A DNA stretch of 64,000 nt from contig NZ_RQET01000004.1 in the NCBI RefSeq assembly GCF_004769195.1, positions 682,001-746,000 of the forward strand, written 5' to 3'. Under the pieces are notes generated by a model. The model was given only the letters and a program-made list of their open reading frames with translations. It ran no database searches and was not told the DNA's origin. The translations under genes were made by a program, and so were the position numbers. Source of the DNA: Leptospira fletcheri (GTDB taxonomy: Bacteria > Spirochaetota > Leptospiria > Leptospirales > Leptospiraceae). This document shows positions 43,451 to 53,506 of the stretch, in pieces. Positions within the stretch are counted from its first letter, which is position 1. Every line of letters starts with the position of its first letter.

Positions 43451-46400
43451 CTAAAAACCCTTGCCTTGTCGAAAGGACGAATCTAGTAAAAGGGAAATTT
43501 CCTCACGTTCGAAATAGGATTTGGTTTTGCGTTCGTAAAGCGGCTTTCCGATCTCCATTCTGATTTCGTGATACCGGTTCCGTCCCGTAATTTCTCTCCG
43601 GCGTCTTAGGGAAAGGTATTTTTCCCTCTCTTTTGGGGCCAATGCCGCCAGGAAGAAATTGGAATGCAGGAGTAGGCAGAGGGCTCCTATGTGACCGAAT
43701 CCTAATGTAGTCAGTATTCCCGCCTTAAGGGAATGTTTTCCGAAATTCAGAGACTCGTCCGTAAATGCGAGAAACGGAAAGGAGTTCATGTCGGGATCGA
43801 CTTCCTCCAGATTTCGGTTTCCTGTAACGACTCCTTCCTCTAAACTTTGCAGGACGCCTATGGTTTGCCAAGCGGCTGCTCCTCCCTTGGAGTGCCCGGT
43901 CAAGGATTTTTGAGAAACGATGGGAAGCAGATTCCCCGGAGTTCTTCCCAATCCTTTTAGCAAAGTATAAAGGAGTTTATTTTCGTTCTTATCGTTTGCC
44001 TTGGTCGAAGTATCGTGTTTATAAGCGAAGTCGATATCGTCGACGGTCAGTCCGAACGGCGCTAAAGCGGATCGCAGAGGAGAAATCGCTTCTCCTCCGG
44101 GTTGAAAGTCGCCGGAAAGAAGAGCGCGTACTTTGTGGAAGAATTCGTCGCCGTCTTCTCCGTAACTTTCGACGACCCGTTGGCGATTTTCTTCCCATTT
44201 AGTCAGAGCCTTTTTTCGATCTTCGATATTCCAAAATCGACTTCCTTTGTCGGCGGATTCCGCTCCTAAAGAGAGTAGTCCGAGTCCTGGCGCCGGAATA
44301 GAAGCCTGGATACCGTCGGTTTTGGATCCTGCATACGCGAGAATGCCGTAGACTGGGAGAGCCGCTTCCAAAGCCAAATCTCCCCGAGCCAAAAGTACGA
44401 CTCCCCCTCCTTGTGCTTCCACAAAACCGTTTCTCCGAATGTCGTTGGGTCTACAGATAGAGGACGGTTCGATTCCCGCAGCTTCCATTTCTAGACTGTC
44501 CGCAGTCGCTTGCATGTCGCCGAATCCGATCACTCCTTCTTCGGAAAAATCGTCGAACGCTCCGGCTAACATAAATTTTGCTTTTCCGTCCCGTATCATA
44601 TTCGCGGCCATTTCCATGGAGACGCCTGCAGTCGCACAGGCTGCGACAGGAGTTTGCATCGGTCCGTAAGCTCCCACATAGGAAGTCAGCGCCCAGGCTG
44701 CCGTGACATTAATTAAGGATTCTTGAAGTGCATCGTGTTGTCTCTCGTTGCCCATTACGAAATCCTGAAACATTCGTTTCATTTTTCCCATTCCGCCTAG
44801 ACCGGAACCTACGGTGGATCCTACTAGGCCCGGATGCAGATAGGCGTAAAGTTCTACGGGTTCCATGCCCGCTCTGAGAAATGCTTCGCAGGTGCAATAG
44901 AGATTGTATAAGGTGATCCGATCCACCTGTTTGCTGAGCTCTTTCGGAATACCGTAACGGATCGGATCCCAGCCTTTGGGAATTTGTCCCGCGACTTTTC
45001 GGTTTACCCCGATCGCTTTTTTTACCTTGACCACACTTCCTTTTTTCCGTTTAACGAACCATTTGTCCTTTTCCGTATCGTGGTAAATTTCGGTAGCTTC
45101 GGATTCGGCTTTGTGGAATTCCTCGGCTTCCTTTTGATTTGCGGCCGGGATGAAGAAATCCTCTTCGAGTACCACATCCACGAAAGCGAATAAACCGTTC
45201 GCATCGAAACCTCTATCTGCGGGGTCTATCAGCCGGATTCCGGTATTTTGAAGAATTCGTTTTTCATAACGTTCCTTCGCTTCCCACTCTTGGATCGCCT
45301 CTCCCGACTCCGCATCGGTCCAAGTCCGGCCCTTATCCGAAGCCTGGTATTTTACCAGTCCCATAATCCAGGCTAGCTCTAAAGCCGCTTCGAGGGAAAG
45401 GGATCCGGTTTTTTCGAGCTCCCATCGACTTAAGGAGCTGCCTCCGGGGCCGATTTCCGCGAACCCGACGACGCATATCAGATTTTTCAAATCGATATGT
45501 GTAAGGTCGCCGTAAGCCGAGAGTTCCTTTTCGTTCGGTGTGGAAGGATAGAAATAAAGTTCCTTCGGTAAGGGGCGAACCTTCTGCGGCTTGATTTGTG
45601 TTCCCGAAATCTCGGAACGGATCGCAAATGCTTCCCTTTTGTTTTTGGCTTCGTTTACGATGTTCGATCTTATTTTTGCCAGAGCTTTACCTAGATCGGG
45701 TTGGGAATCCAAACCCCCGGTAAAATCCGCTTTTAGTGCGCCGGCTTTAGAGTTTTCGAATGTATGACGGGCTAGTCCGGAAATCAGGGCTCCCATTTCC
45801 CTTTTGGAGAAAGTAAGGACATCGGTTTCCCTTTCCAGATCTTCGGCGACCAGATCGTTGGCCTCCATTAAACCCGTTCCTCGAACCCAACCGATTACGC
45901 AACCAATGACCCGAACGTTCTTGCCCCAGTCTTCGGATTCAGAATATTTTTTTCGGAACAAAGCCTCTAGTCCTAACTTCGTTTCGGCATAGAGTCCATC
46001 TTTCCCGAATATTCCGTGATTGGGAGAAAGAGGAAGAATGACGTTCAATGGAGAAGCGTCCGGGCCGAGAGCTTTTCTTCCTCTTCCTAGGACTCCGATC
46101 AACTTTTCCACACCTACCAACAATACTTGTAACGAAACCAGAGAGGATTCGTCCAGTTGTGACACCGAATTTTCCTCTCCGATCGCTCCGAAAGGCAGTA
46201 AAAGATCGGGCTCCCAGTTTTTGGCGGAGAGCCAATCCGAAAGTCTACGAACGTCCTCAAGAGAACCTTGTGAGAAGGGAAGGATTTGCAGGCGGGATCC
46301 CGGAGCCCCGTATTCCTGAAAGACTCTCTTATAAAGGCGGACTTTTTCAGAGGAGTAGGAAGTCGTCGTTAAGATCACGTCGGCTCCTCCGGAAAGCAAT

Positions 46401-49400
46401 GCTTGTACGGTTTCCAAAGCGATGGAGTTCGGACCCGCTCCGGTTACTAGGATCTTTTTACCGGCGAACGTAACGCCTTCGCTGATCGCTTCTTCCAATG
46501 TTTTTTCGAAGGAAGTCGTTTCAGAGGAATCGGCCTTGAAATTGCTTCCGAAATCCGCGCTCGTTTTGAGATGAATCCTGGAAGATAATAATTCCTTGAT
46601 ATTCTTTCCATCTTCCGTTTCCGAATAACGCCAAGTTCCATCTTCCTCGATTTCTAACTTAGGTCTCAGCACGGAAGATGCCGCTTTCCACACAGGTAAC
46701 GACGTCTCTTCGGAAGAAATGCGGAAGATCTTTTCTAAACGGGAAACCGCTTCCTTTGCGTCCGGAGAAGAAAGTCCTGCGCCTGAAATCCAGTATTCGA
46801 ACACGCTTTTCAAAAGCCGGGTACGATGGTTCGTGAGATAGACTTCTTCTCCGAGACTTAGGCGAATCCGTTTTCCCGAGGAAATTTCCGTGAGAATTTG
46901 GAGAAGTTTCTTCTTTGCCCACTGTTCGGAATTTCCGAAGACCACCGCTTTTTTCTCTTCGAAAAGAGGTTGCAGATCCGCGACGGAGGGGTTGCGGGTT
47001 CTCGCTTCCGAAAGAAGATTCTGATCTCTGATCAAGTATTGAGAAAAAGGATCTTCTCCTAAAAGCCTCACTCTGAGATCCCGGATGTTTTTACCGAATA
47101 CTCCTTCCGCTCCAAAATATTTTCTTTCCAACTCTTCCAATGCGGCTGCGTCTACTTTTGCTCCTCCGGACGCGCCTTTTGCGGCCGAAAGTTTCGAAAT
47201 TCGGATCCCCTTGCCCTGCGCAAAGAGGTCTACCGCCTTATCCAGCCATTTAGAGGCTTCTTTCGCGCTGTTCAAACGCCCGGAGAGCGCGATCGGACTT
47301 AAGAGACCTTTGCGCAAAGATTCCCCTTCGCGAACAAACAGCGGGAGAAAAATACTTACCGCAAAAATGCCCGATTCCGAAAGACTCCTTTCCTGTTTTA
47401 AATGGCGGAAGATCTCGGTTCGTCCAAAATCCGGGGGGAAATGTTTTTTGACGGTCTCCTCGAATGCTGTCCGTAAGTAAGGACCGGGTTGAACGTACTG
47501 CGATTGTTCGCTTAACAATTTATTCAATTCGCGAATCGGTTTTTCGTGACCTCCATCGAGGCTAGGAGTTCTGAATTCGGCGCCCAGGTCCGCCATAACC
47601 TGGTTTCTTTTGGAGGAATTTCCCCCGAACAAAGAATCGATCGTTTCATCCTCGGAGATTTCTTCCGGCCTTACTCCGGACTTCAGGGAAAGCAATGAAA
47701 GTAAGGCATCCTTTCTGTCCAAATTCACTTCCGCTTCCTGCATAGAATCCGATTCGGAAACGGTCGCTTCCGCTTCGAGTTCGACTTTTTTGACTTCTGT
47801 CTTGGTTGCGATCTCCGGAGCTTCGCTCTTTATCTCGAACTTGAGGGAAGATTCCGGTTTCTCGCTCCAAGAAGTTTGAGGAACGTCCTCGGATTCATAG
47901 AAGACCGCATTTCGATTTTCTTCTATATGCAGAATTTCGTAGGAAGAAGAATCCGAAACGTCTCGGATGGTCTGCCTTGCCATCCCTGCAAGATCACCTC
48001 TCGCGCCTAGATCGATTAGCCTTCTTACGTTTAATTCGCCGAACAATACGTCCTGCGTATGGATCCACTGCACCGGCATCGCGAACTGGTACGCCAACAG
48101 TTCGATTAACAGAATCCGGCGAAGTTCGGAATCGGAAGTAACCGGGCGTTTTCCGGAAATCACTTCGGACAATATCTGGCTTTGGGAAATTTCGAAGACC
48201 TGTTCCAGGAATTTCCTATCGATGGAAAACGGTTTGGCGATCAGATTCGGAATGTATTTGCCGTCCAGTTCGGAGAAATCGGAATGCAAGGGGACGTTGG
48301 CTTCCAGAGTTTTCCGGAATTCGGAGACGCCCGAAACCAGAATCCTGGAATGGAACGGGACATCTATCCCTTCCAGTCGGATCGTCGTTTTTTTACCCCG
48401 TACGATCTCCTTGAATTTCGCCTCCATTTCGGACAGCGCCCTGAGATCACCGGTGGCAGAATATTGTTTATCTCTAATGTTTAGATTTACTACTTCCAGA
48501 GGGAGACCGGTACTTTTGCGGATATCCTCGACCACTCCTAGAATTTTTTCTTCCGTCAAACCTACGTGCCGATTGCCTAGGACGACGCTCATCCCATAAG
48601 GACTCTTTCCTTCCGAATCTCTCGGAACCAGATCTTGCATCGTAAGTCCGCGTCCGTAAACGATTCGGATCACGTTCTCTAATCCGAGGAATCCTCTCGC
48701 GGAGAGCGAAGAAAATTCTCCAAGAGAATGTCCCGCGAAAGGGGCGTGAGAAACCAGGAATCCTCTGCCTTTCAGAATCTCCCAATCCGCCATGGACTTT
48801 GTAACCAGGGCGACCTGGGTGAATTGGGTCAAATGAAGAACCCCTTTCGGATGGTTCCAAATTCGGTTGCCTACTTTTAGGGAAGAAGGATTGTCCCGGA
48901 CGATTTCGATCAGAGAAAAGCCTAATTCTTCTGTTGCGGTTTTTTCCGCTCGTTCCCAGACTTTTCTCGCCTCCGGAAATTCTTCCATCAGCTTCAATCC
49001 CATACCTTGGGATTGGGAACCTTGGCCGGTAAATACGTAACCAGTAACCGGAGGAGAAACGACTGCGTGGACATTCAGTTTGATTTCCCCGGTTCTGTTC
49101 TCCACCTTGATTTCGAGAACCATGTCTCCCTGATGTGCGGATACGTGCCGAGCTTCCACGCGAAGTTCCTCGGTCAGATATACGGGAGCTTCGAAGGTTT
49201 CCGTAAACGACAGAACTCGGGAAGAGTCTCCTTTGCAGACTTCTCGTACTAAAAGTTTTAATACTTGGCAGGAAGTCCATAATCCGTGGACGATCTTATC
49301 CTTCCAGCCGCCTAAGACGGCAAAATCCGAGTCGGTATGGATGGGATTGGTATCTCCGGACGCAGCGGAATATTCGGACATGTCGGCTGGCACCGTCAAG

Positions 49401-52400
49401 GTTTCGGAAAATATTCGATATGGGGAAGCTAAAGACACGGGAGTTTCCGCTTCTTGAAACGCGGAAAAAAAGCGATCTAACGAGCCTCTATTTCCCGAGG
49501 GAATCCTCTCTTCGATTTCGAACCTTCCCCAAGGTTCGGTTTTGCCACCTTCGATTTTTGCGATCTGACCTTGTGCGATATAGGATTCGGAATCGGAGTC
49601 TTCCTCGCGGATCAATACCTGATCCGACTCGAATCTGAATATGCATCCTATTTTAGGATCTTGCGAAGTTTCCGTTTTTCGGATCCAAGGCAAGGAGAGA
49701 ATGACCTCGATCTGAGCGGAGGATTGGATTCGTATTTCCTTTCGGAACGGTAACGAATCCGAATTTCGGATGTCGGAGGTAGTGTCCCGGATTAAAAATC
49801 CGGTTTCGAAGGAACAGATAAGTGAGCCTTCTTTGGAAGCGTCTCCGATCACGACAAGTTGCAATCCAAGAGGCGTCTTCCGGATCTTTGCGAGACGAAC
49901 TTTGGAACGAATTCGATCCTTAGGCTTTAAGGAAGCGACCTCTTTTTCCCACCGGAACGATTGGGAAAGGTGGAGTAGTTTGAAGAGGTTTGCACCTGGA
50001 AGCGATAGTAAGGGAGAAACAAGAATCTTCCAAGCGAAAGTGGAACTCATTCCCAGAGGAGGAATCGGCTCGGATCTAAGGTCCGCACGCCTCAATTCTC
50101 CGATCGCCTTTCGAAAGGATATGATACTTTCCTTATCTAAAATCGTTTCGTGGATTAGTTCGTTTTGGAGAAGGCTCTCCGTCGCGGAAGGATTCGGATC
50201 TACGCTCCAAGATGTTTCGTAAAGTTTCAGGATGGATTTCTGCTTCGTTCCTAAATCTTCCGAAATGAAATGGTTGCCCTCTTGGTCGAAATAGAAGCGA
50301 CGTTGAAAAGGAATGGAAAGATCGTCTCCGGGACGATGAAAAAAGATTTCCAGTTGTGCGGTAATCGGATCAACCAACCGTAACTCGATCTTCAATTTTC
50401 CTTTTTCGTAAACTTGAAGCAGGATCAGCTCGTTTGCAGGACTCAGTTCCCAAGTGAAAAGGCGATCCGATTTCGGCTGCAGTAAAAAAGTAAGATCGGA
50501 AGGCTCTCCGTTGATTTTAGGCGCGGCAAGAACTCCGGAGAGAAATCCATGTCCCAGCTTGGACAAGAGAGGAGTCCACTCCGCTACAGACGGTTGCGAG
50601 TCCGCGGGAACCCGAACGGATCCTCCGATACCGGATTCGTTCGTGAATATTTTCAATTCGTCCGAAAGGGATTTTTTCGTTTCCCATAAATCGGACCAAT
50701 CTATGTTCCTCGGATCATTTTTCAAAGGAAGGATTCCCCGAATAAAGTCGGCAAAAATAGAAGAGACCGATTCGTTGGAGGTTTTGATCCCTGATATGGC
50801 TTTCGGTCCGGGGATCCAAGGGCAGGAATCAGGATCGATTCCGACACAATGAGAATACCAAAGCGAATCGGAGCGGATCCACTTTACGAGATCTTCGTCC
50901 AATAGGGGGATGAAGTTCACAGGCTTACCGGGGCGTTTACAGACTTCCAGGAAGAATGCCCTATCCTCCGGAAGTAGAAGGATTTCTTTCGCCTTCGGAT
51001 AAGAGGTGTTCCAATCTAGAAGCGCTTCTTTCGGTTTTTTGAATATTTCGGGATTGCATGCAAAAGAATCCTTGGACTCTACGGAGGAAGGAAGCATACG
51101 CCCTTCGAATCTATATACTAGTTCCTGAAAACGATTCCGAAAACTGCGATCTATGAACGGATGGTCCGGCCAATCTCCCTCGGGCGAAAGGAGACGTTCT
51201 CCAGGACAAGTCAGTTCGACGAAACGTTCCAAAACTTCGGTGTAGGTCATCCTTTCAAGATCGCCGAAATACGGTTTTGCGGTGGAATTAATAAGCGAAA
51301 CCAATTCCTCCTTTCTATCGGAGACGTTTTTCCTTGCCTCTTCCGTCTCCTTTCCTTTCGTGAGTTCTTCCGCCAAAACGGAGAGTTTCGTCCAGGTGTT
51401 CCCCGCGTAGTAGATGTCTGCTCCAAGACCGGATTTTCCGGAGACGACTCCTCCCGCATTTTTTCCGTCCTTCGTGGATTGCCAATCCGGAGATCCGGAT
51501 AATTCGACTAACGCTTGTTTGATTTTTTCGGACGTCGCGCATTCCTTTGCGGCCATCAATCTCGTTCCGAGAAAAACCGCATCCACAGGCATAATCGTTT
51601 CCCGGTTCCAGGTTCCTAAAAGCCAGCGTCTTGCGTCCTCCGGCTCCGCGATCCCACCTCCTACCGCGAGAATCAGATTCGTACAGGAACGAATCTCGGA
51701 ATAGGTGGAAGAAACCAGGTGTTCCAGATCCTCCCAGCTATGATGGCCTCCCGCGGCTCCGCCTTCGATCTGCATCAGGATCGTGGATTCGGGAATTCTT
51801 CTCGCTATGGAAATTACTTGCTGGATTTGGTTTTTCGTACCGGGTTTAAACGAATTCAACCATATCCCGTGGGATTCAAAATCCTTAATAATACGGACAG
51901 CTTCTTCCGTTTCCGGAATTCCCGCGGAGATCGTTACGCCTTCGATGGGAGCTCCTTCGGCCTTCATCTTTTTCACCAAAGGAACCTGCAGATTCCAGAG
52001 ATAAGCGTCCAAATACAGAAGGTTGATTACGATCTTCTTACCCGGAGGCAGTTCCTCGCGGAATCGATCCATCCTTTTCCGAAAGATTTCTTCGGTGACT
52101 TGTCCTCCGCCTGCCCATTCGACTAAAAAGCCCGCTTTGGCCGCGGCGATCACGATGTCCGGTTCTACTGTGGACGGAGTCATTCCCCCTCCGAAAACAG
52201 GGGGATGTTCCGTCCATACCGAATAGGAATTGCGGATAAATTCTTTCCCTTTCGGCAAGCGAACCGATTCGGGAGCGAATTCCTTCCATGCTTTCGGAAA
52301 CTTCGCTGAATCAGCACGTTTAAACGAACGGAATGATTCCTCTTTTTCCAAATTTTCCAGGAGGAAAGATTTTCCTTTCAGATAATTTGCGCAGAGTCTG

Positions 52401-53506
52401 TCCGTTCCAGTGCCGGGTCCGAAGGAAAGAAGTAAGAGCTTGCCGGTTTCATTCGTAAGTTCTTTGATGCAGGCTCCCCAATCCAAGGAATCCGCAACGA
52501 CCATTCTCGCGAGAGAAAGAGGAATCCCTTGTTCTTCCTTCAGATTTCTTCCGTCTCGGGTATCGAAAACGGGAATTTCCAGATCTTCGGGGCGAACGTC
52601 GAAACCTATCCGTTTCAGATCTTGCTCTAAGAGTACGGGAACCCTTCTTAGCAACTGGCAATGGAATGGAGCGGAAATATTCAAAAATCCCCAAGAACCG
52701 AGATCCGGAAAATCGGATCGAGATAGGAATTCGCGGAATTCGAGCAATGACTCGGTCGAGGAACAGAGAACCAACGAATCCGGGCCGTTTTTAAGACCCA
52801 GATAGACGGTATCTTCCGCTGCGCGATCTAAATTAAATTTTTCTAAAGTTTTTACGAGATGAGTCTCTTCCGCCTTCAAGGATGCCATGGGAGAAGGAAC
52901 TTCCCCGGACTTTACAAGTCGTTTGTAAGCGGCATCGATTTCCAGCACGGGGAACTCGTCCTGTGAACGCAGGGAAAGATGGAAAATTACTCTCAGTATT
53001 TTGGAAAGATTGATTAAAAAAGATTCTTTGTCTTTGGAGGATGAAAGAAGAATTGCCGCATAGATCCCCTGGGAATGTCCGAAAGTTCCGGCGATACTCG
53101 ACCTTAGCGTTTCCCAGTCGTTTTCTTCCTGCAAAAAGCGATATAATCCCATTGCTTGGGATATGAAGATAAGCGGAACACTGTAAGGGCACGGTACTAG
53201 ATGGGCAGCAGGCGGAGTCAGTTCGGGTTGTTGTAACCAATCCGAAAGATGAAAACCGTAAGGTAGAAGCAACGCCGCACGTTGCTCCGAGAGAAGGGAA
53301 TATTCCTCCGATAAAGTCGAACAGACAATTTCGAAAAATTCCCTGTTTTGCGTATTCTCTTCGTAAAAAGATCTGATCTGTGGAAGAGGATCGGATCCTT
53401 GTCCTCCGAAAATCGTATATACTTTATAATTCTTTAAAGATGCTGATTTTAGGACTGGAAATGAGTCGGAAGAATAGGATTTCGTTTCGATCGGGTTCGC
53501 TTTCAT
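43451..53506 (-). CDS. fas: type I fatty acid synthase (fungal/actinobacterial class)
   Basis: 3351 residues, one chain. Domains and key residues: acetyltransferase, Ser145 in GHSQG; FMN enoyl reductase about 430-720 (GGGMTPSTVEPD, WAGGGQVTEE); dehydratase with hotdog block GDTNPIHTD near 1386; malonyl/palmitoyl transferase about 1485-1900 (FTGQGSQSQGMG, GHSLGEF near 1594); acyl carrier near 1963 with the pantetheine Ser in LFGGNSSKRNQ; ketoreductase (LVTGAGPNSIALE near 2351, YAETK near 2505); ketosynthase with Cys2957 (VAACATAG), KHDTSTK and TGHSKGGAA. All catalytic motifs look intact. The order matches fused beta-alpha FAS of mycobacteria. No PPT domain follows; AcpS is next door. Products are probably saturated acyl-CoAs, by family. 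Fused polyketide synthase is excluded by the domain order. Confidence 0.94.
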   Translation of the reverse strand: MKANPIETKSYSSDSFPVLKSASLKNYKVYTIFGGQGSDPLPQIRSFYEENTQNREFFEIVCSTLSEEYSLLSEQRAALLLPYGFHLSDWLQQPELTPPAAHLVPCPYSVPLIFISQAMGLYRFLQEENDWETLRSSIAGTFGHSQGIYAAILLSSSKDKESFLINLSKILRVIFHLSLRSQDEFPVLEIDAAYKRLVKSGEVPSPMASLKAEETHLVKTLEKFNLDRAAEDTVYLGLKNGPDSLVLCSSTESLLEFREFLSRSDFPDLGSWGFLNISAPFHCQLLRRVPVLLEQDLKRIGFDVRPEDLEIPVFDTRDGRNLKEEQGIPLSLARMVVADSLDWGACIKELTNETGKLLLLSFGPGTGTDRLCANYLKGKSFLLENLEKEESFRSFKRADSAKFPKAWKEFAPESVRLPKGKEFIRNSYSVWTEHPPVFGGGMTPSTVEPDIVIAAAKAGFLVEWAGGGQVTEEIFRKRMDRFREELPPGKKIVINLLYLDAYLWNLQVPLVKKMKAEGAPIEGVTISAGIPETEEAVRIIKDFESHGIWLNSFKPGTKNQIQQVISIARRIPESTILMQIEGGAAGGHHSWEDLEHLVSSTYSEIRSCTNLILAVGGGIAEPEDARRWLLGTWNRETIMPVDAVFLGTRLMAAKECATSEKIKQALVELSGSPDWQSTKDGKNAGGVVSGKSGLGADIYYAGNTWTKLSVLAEELTKGKETEEARKNVSDRKEELVSLINSTAKPYFGDLERMTYTEVLERFVELTCPGERLLSPEGDWPDHPFIDRSFRNRFQELVYRFEGRMLPSSVESKDSFACNPEIFKKPKEALLDWNTSYPKAKEILLLPEDRAFFLEVCKRPGKPVNFIPLLDEDLVKWIRSDSLWYSHCVGIDPDSCPWIPGPKAISGIKTSNESVSSIFADFIRGILPLKNDPRNIDWSDLWETKKSLSDELKIFTNESGIGGSVRVPADSQPSVAEWTPLLSKLGHGFLSGVLAAPKINGEPSDLTFLLQPKSDRLFTWELSPANELILLQVYEKGKLKIELRLVDPITAQLEIFFHRPGDDLSIPFQRRFYFDQEGNHFISEDLGTKQKSILKLYETSWSVDPNPSATESLLQNELIHETILDKESIISFRKAIGELRRADLRSEPIPPLGMSSTFAWKILVSPLLSLPGANLFKLLHLSQSFRWEKEVASLKPKDRIRSKVRLAKIRKTPLGLQLVVIGDASKEGSLICSFETGFLIRDTTSDIRNSDSLPFRKEIRIQSSAQIEVILSLPWIRKTETSQDPKIGCIFRFESDQVLIREEDSDSESYIAQGQIAKIEGGKTEPWGRFEIEERIPSGNRGSLDRFFSAFQEAETPVSLASPYRIFSETLTVPADMSEYSAASGDTNPIHTDSDFAVLGGWKDKIVHGLWTSCQVLKLLVREVCKGDSSRVLSFTETFEAPVYLTEELRVEARHVSAHQGDMVLEIKVENRTGEIKLNVHAVVSPPVTGYVFTGQGSQSQGMGLKLMEEFPEARKVWERAEKTATEELGFSLIEIVRDNPSSLKVGNRIWNHPKGVLHLTQFTQVALVTKSMADWEILKGRGFLVSHAPFAGHSLGEFSSLSARGFLGLENVIRIVYGRGLTMQDLVPRDSEGKSPYGMSVVLGNRHVGLTEEKILGVVEDIRKSTGLPLEVVNLNIRDKQYSATGDLRALSEMEAKFKEIVRGKKTTIRLEGIDVPFHSRILVSGVSEFRKTLEANVPLHSDFSELDGKYIPNLIAKPFSIDRKFLEQVFEISQSQILSEVISGKRPVTSDSELRRILLIELLAYQFAMPVQWIHTQDVLFGELNVRRLIDLGARGDLAGMARQTIRDVSDSSSYEILHIEENRNAVFYESEDVPQTSWSEKPESSLKFEIKSEAPEIATKTEVKKVELEAEATVSESDSMQEAEVNLDRKDALLSLLSLKSGVRPEEISEDETIDSLFGGNSSKRNQVMADLGAEFRTPSLDGGHEKPIRELNKLLSEQSQYVQPGPYLRTAFEETVKKHFPPDFGRTEIFRHLKQERSLSESGIFAVSIFLPLFVREGESLRKGLLSPIALSGRLNSAKEASKWLDKAVDLFAQGKGIRISKLSAAKGASGGAKVDAAALEELERKYFGAEGVFGKNIRDLRVRLLGEDPFSQYLIRDQNLLSEARTRNPSVADLQPLFEEKKAVVFGNSEQWAKKKLLQILTEISSGKRIRLSLGEEVYLTNHRTRLLKSVFEYWISGAGLSSPDAKEAVSRLEKIFRISSEETSLPVWKAASSVLRPKLEIEEDGTWRYSETEDGKNIKELLSSRIHLKTSADFGSNFKADSSETTSFEKTLEEAISEGVTFAGKKILVTGAGPNSIALETVQALLSGGADVILTTTSYSSEKVRLYKRVFQEYGAPGSRLQILPFSQGSLEDVRRLSDWLSAKNWEPDLLLPFGAIGEENSVSQLDESSLVSLQVLLVGVEKLIGVLGRGRKALGPDASPLNVILPLSPNHGIFGKDGLYAETKLGLEALFRKKYSESEDWGKNVRVIGCVIGWVRGTGLMEANDLVAEDLERETDVLTFSKREMGALISGLARHTFENSKAGALKADFTGGLDSQPDLGKALAKIRSNIVNEAKNKREAFAIRSEISGTQIKPQKVRPLPKELYFYPSTPNEKELSAYGDLTHIDLKNLICVVGFAEIGPGGSSLSRWELEKTGSLSLEAALELAWIMGLVKYQASDKGRTWTDAESGEAIQEWEAKERYEKRILQNTGIRLIDPADRGFDANGLFAFVDVVLEEDFFIPAANQKEAEEFHKAESEATEIYHDTEKDKWFVKRKKGSVVKVKKAIGVNRKVAGQIPKGWDPIRYGIPKELSKQVDRITLYNLYCTCEAFLRAGMEPVELYAYLHPGLVGSTVGSGLGGMGKMKRMFQDFVMGNERQHDALQESLINVTAAWALTSYVGAYGPMQTPVAACATAGVSMEMAANMIRDGKAKFMLAGAFDDFSEEGVIGFGDMQATADSLEMEAAGIEPSSICRPNDIRRNGFVEAQGGGVVLLARGDLALEAALPVYGILAYAGSKTDGIQASIPAPGLGLLSLGAESADKGSRFWNIEDRKKALTKWEENRQRVVESYGEDGDEFFHKVRALLSGDFQPGGEAISPLRSALAPFGLTVDDIDFAYKHDTSTKANDKNENKLLYTLLKGLGRTPGNLLPIVSQKSLTGHSKGGAAAWQTIGVLQSLEEGVVTGNRNLEEVDPDMNSFPFLAFTDESLNFGKHSLKAGILTTLGFGHIGALCLLLHSNFFLAALAPKEREKYLSLRRRREITGRNRYHEIRMEIGKPLYERKTKSYFEREEISLLLDSSFRQGKGF

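Noticed and set aside
48474..49280. 268-codon minus-strand frame inside the FAS gene
   Set aside because: Off-frame reading of the malonyl transferase region, rich in Arg and Ser, no start context.
37067..53506. Polyketide or PUFA synthase as explanation of the giant genes
   Set aside because: Domain order with FMN enoyl reductase, MPT and C-terminal KS with VAACATAG and GHSKGG is that of type I FAS; no tandem ACPs or thioesterase seen.
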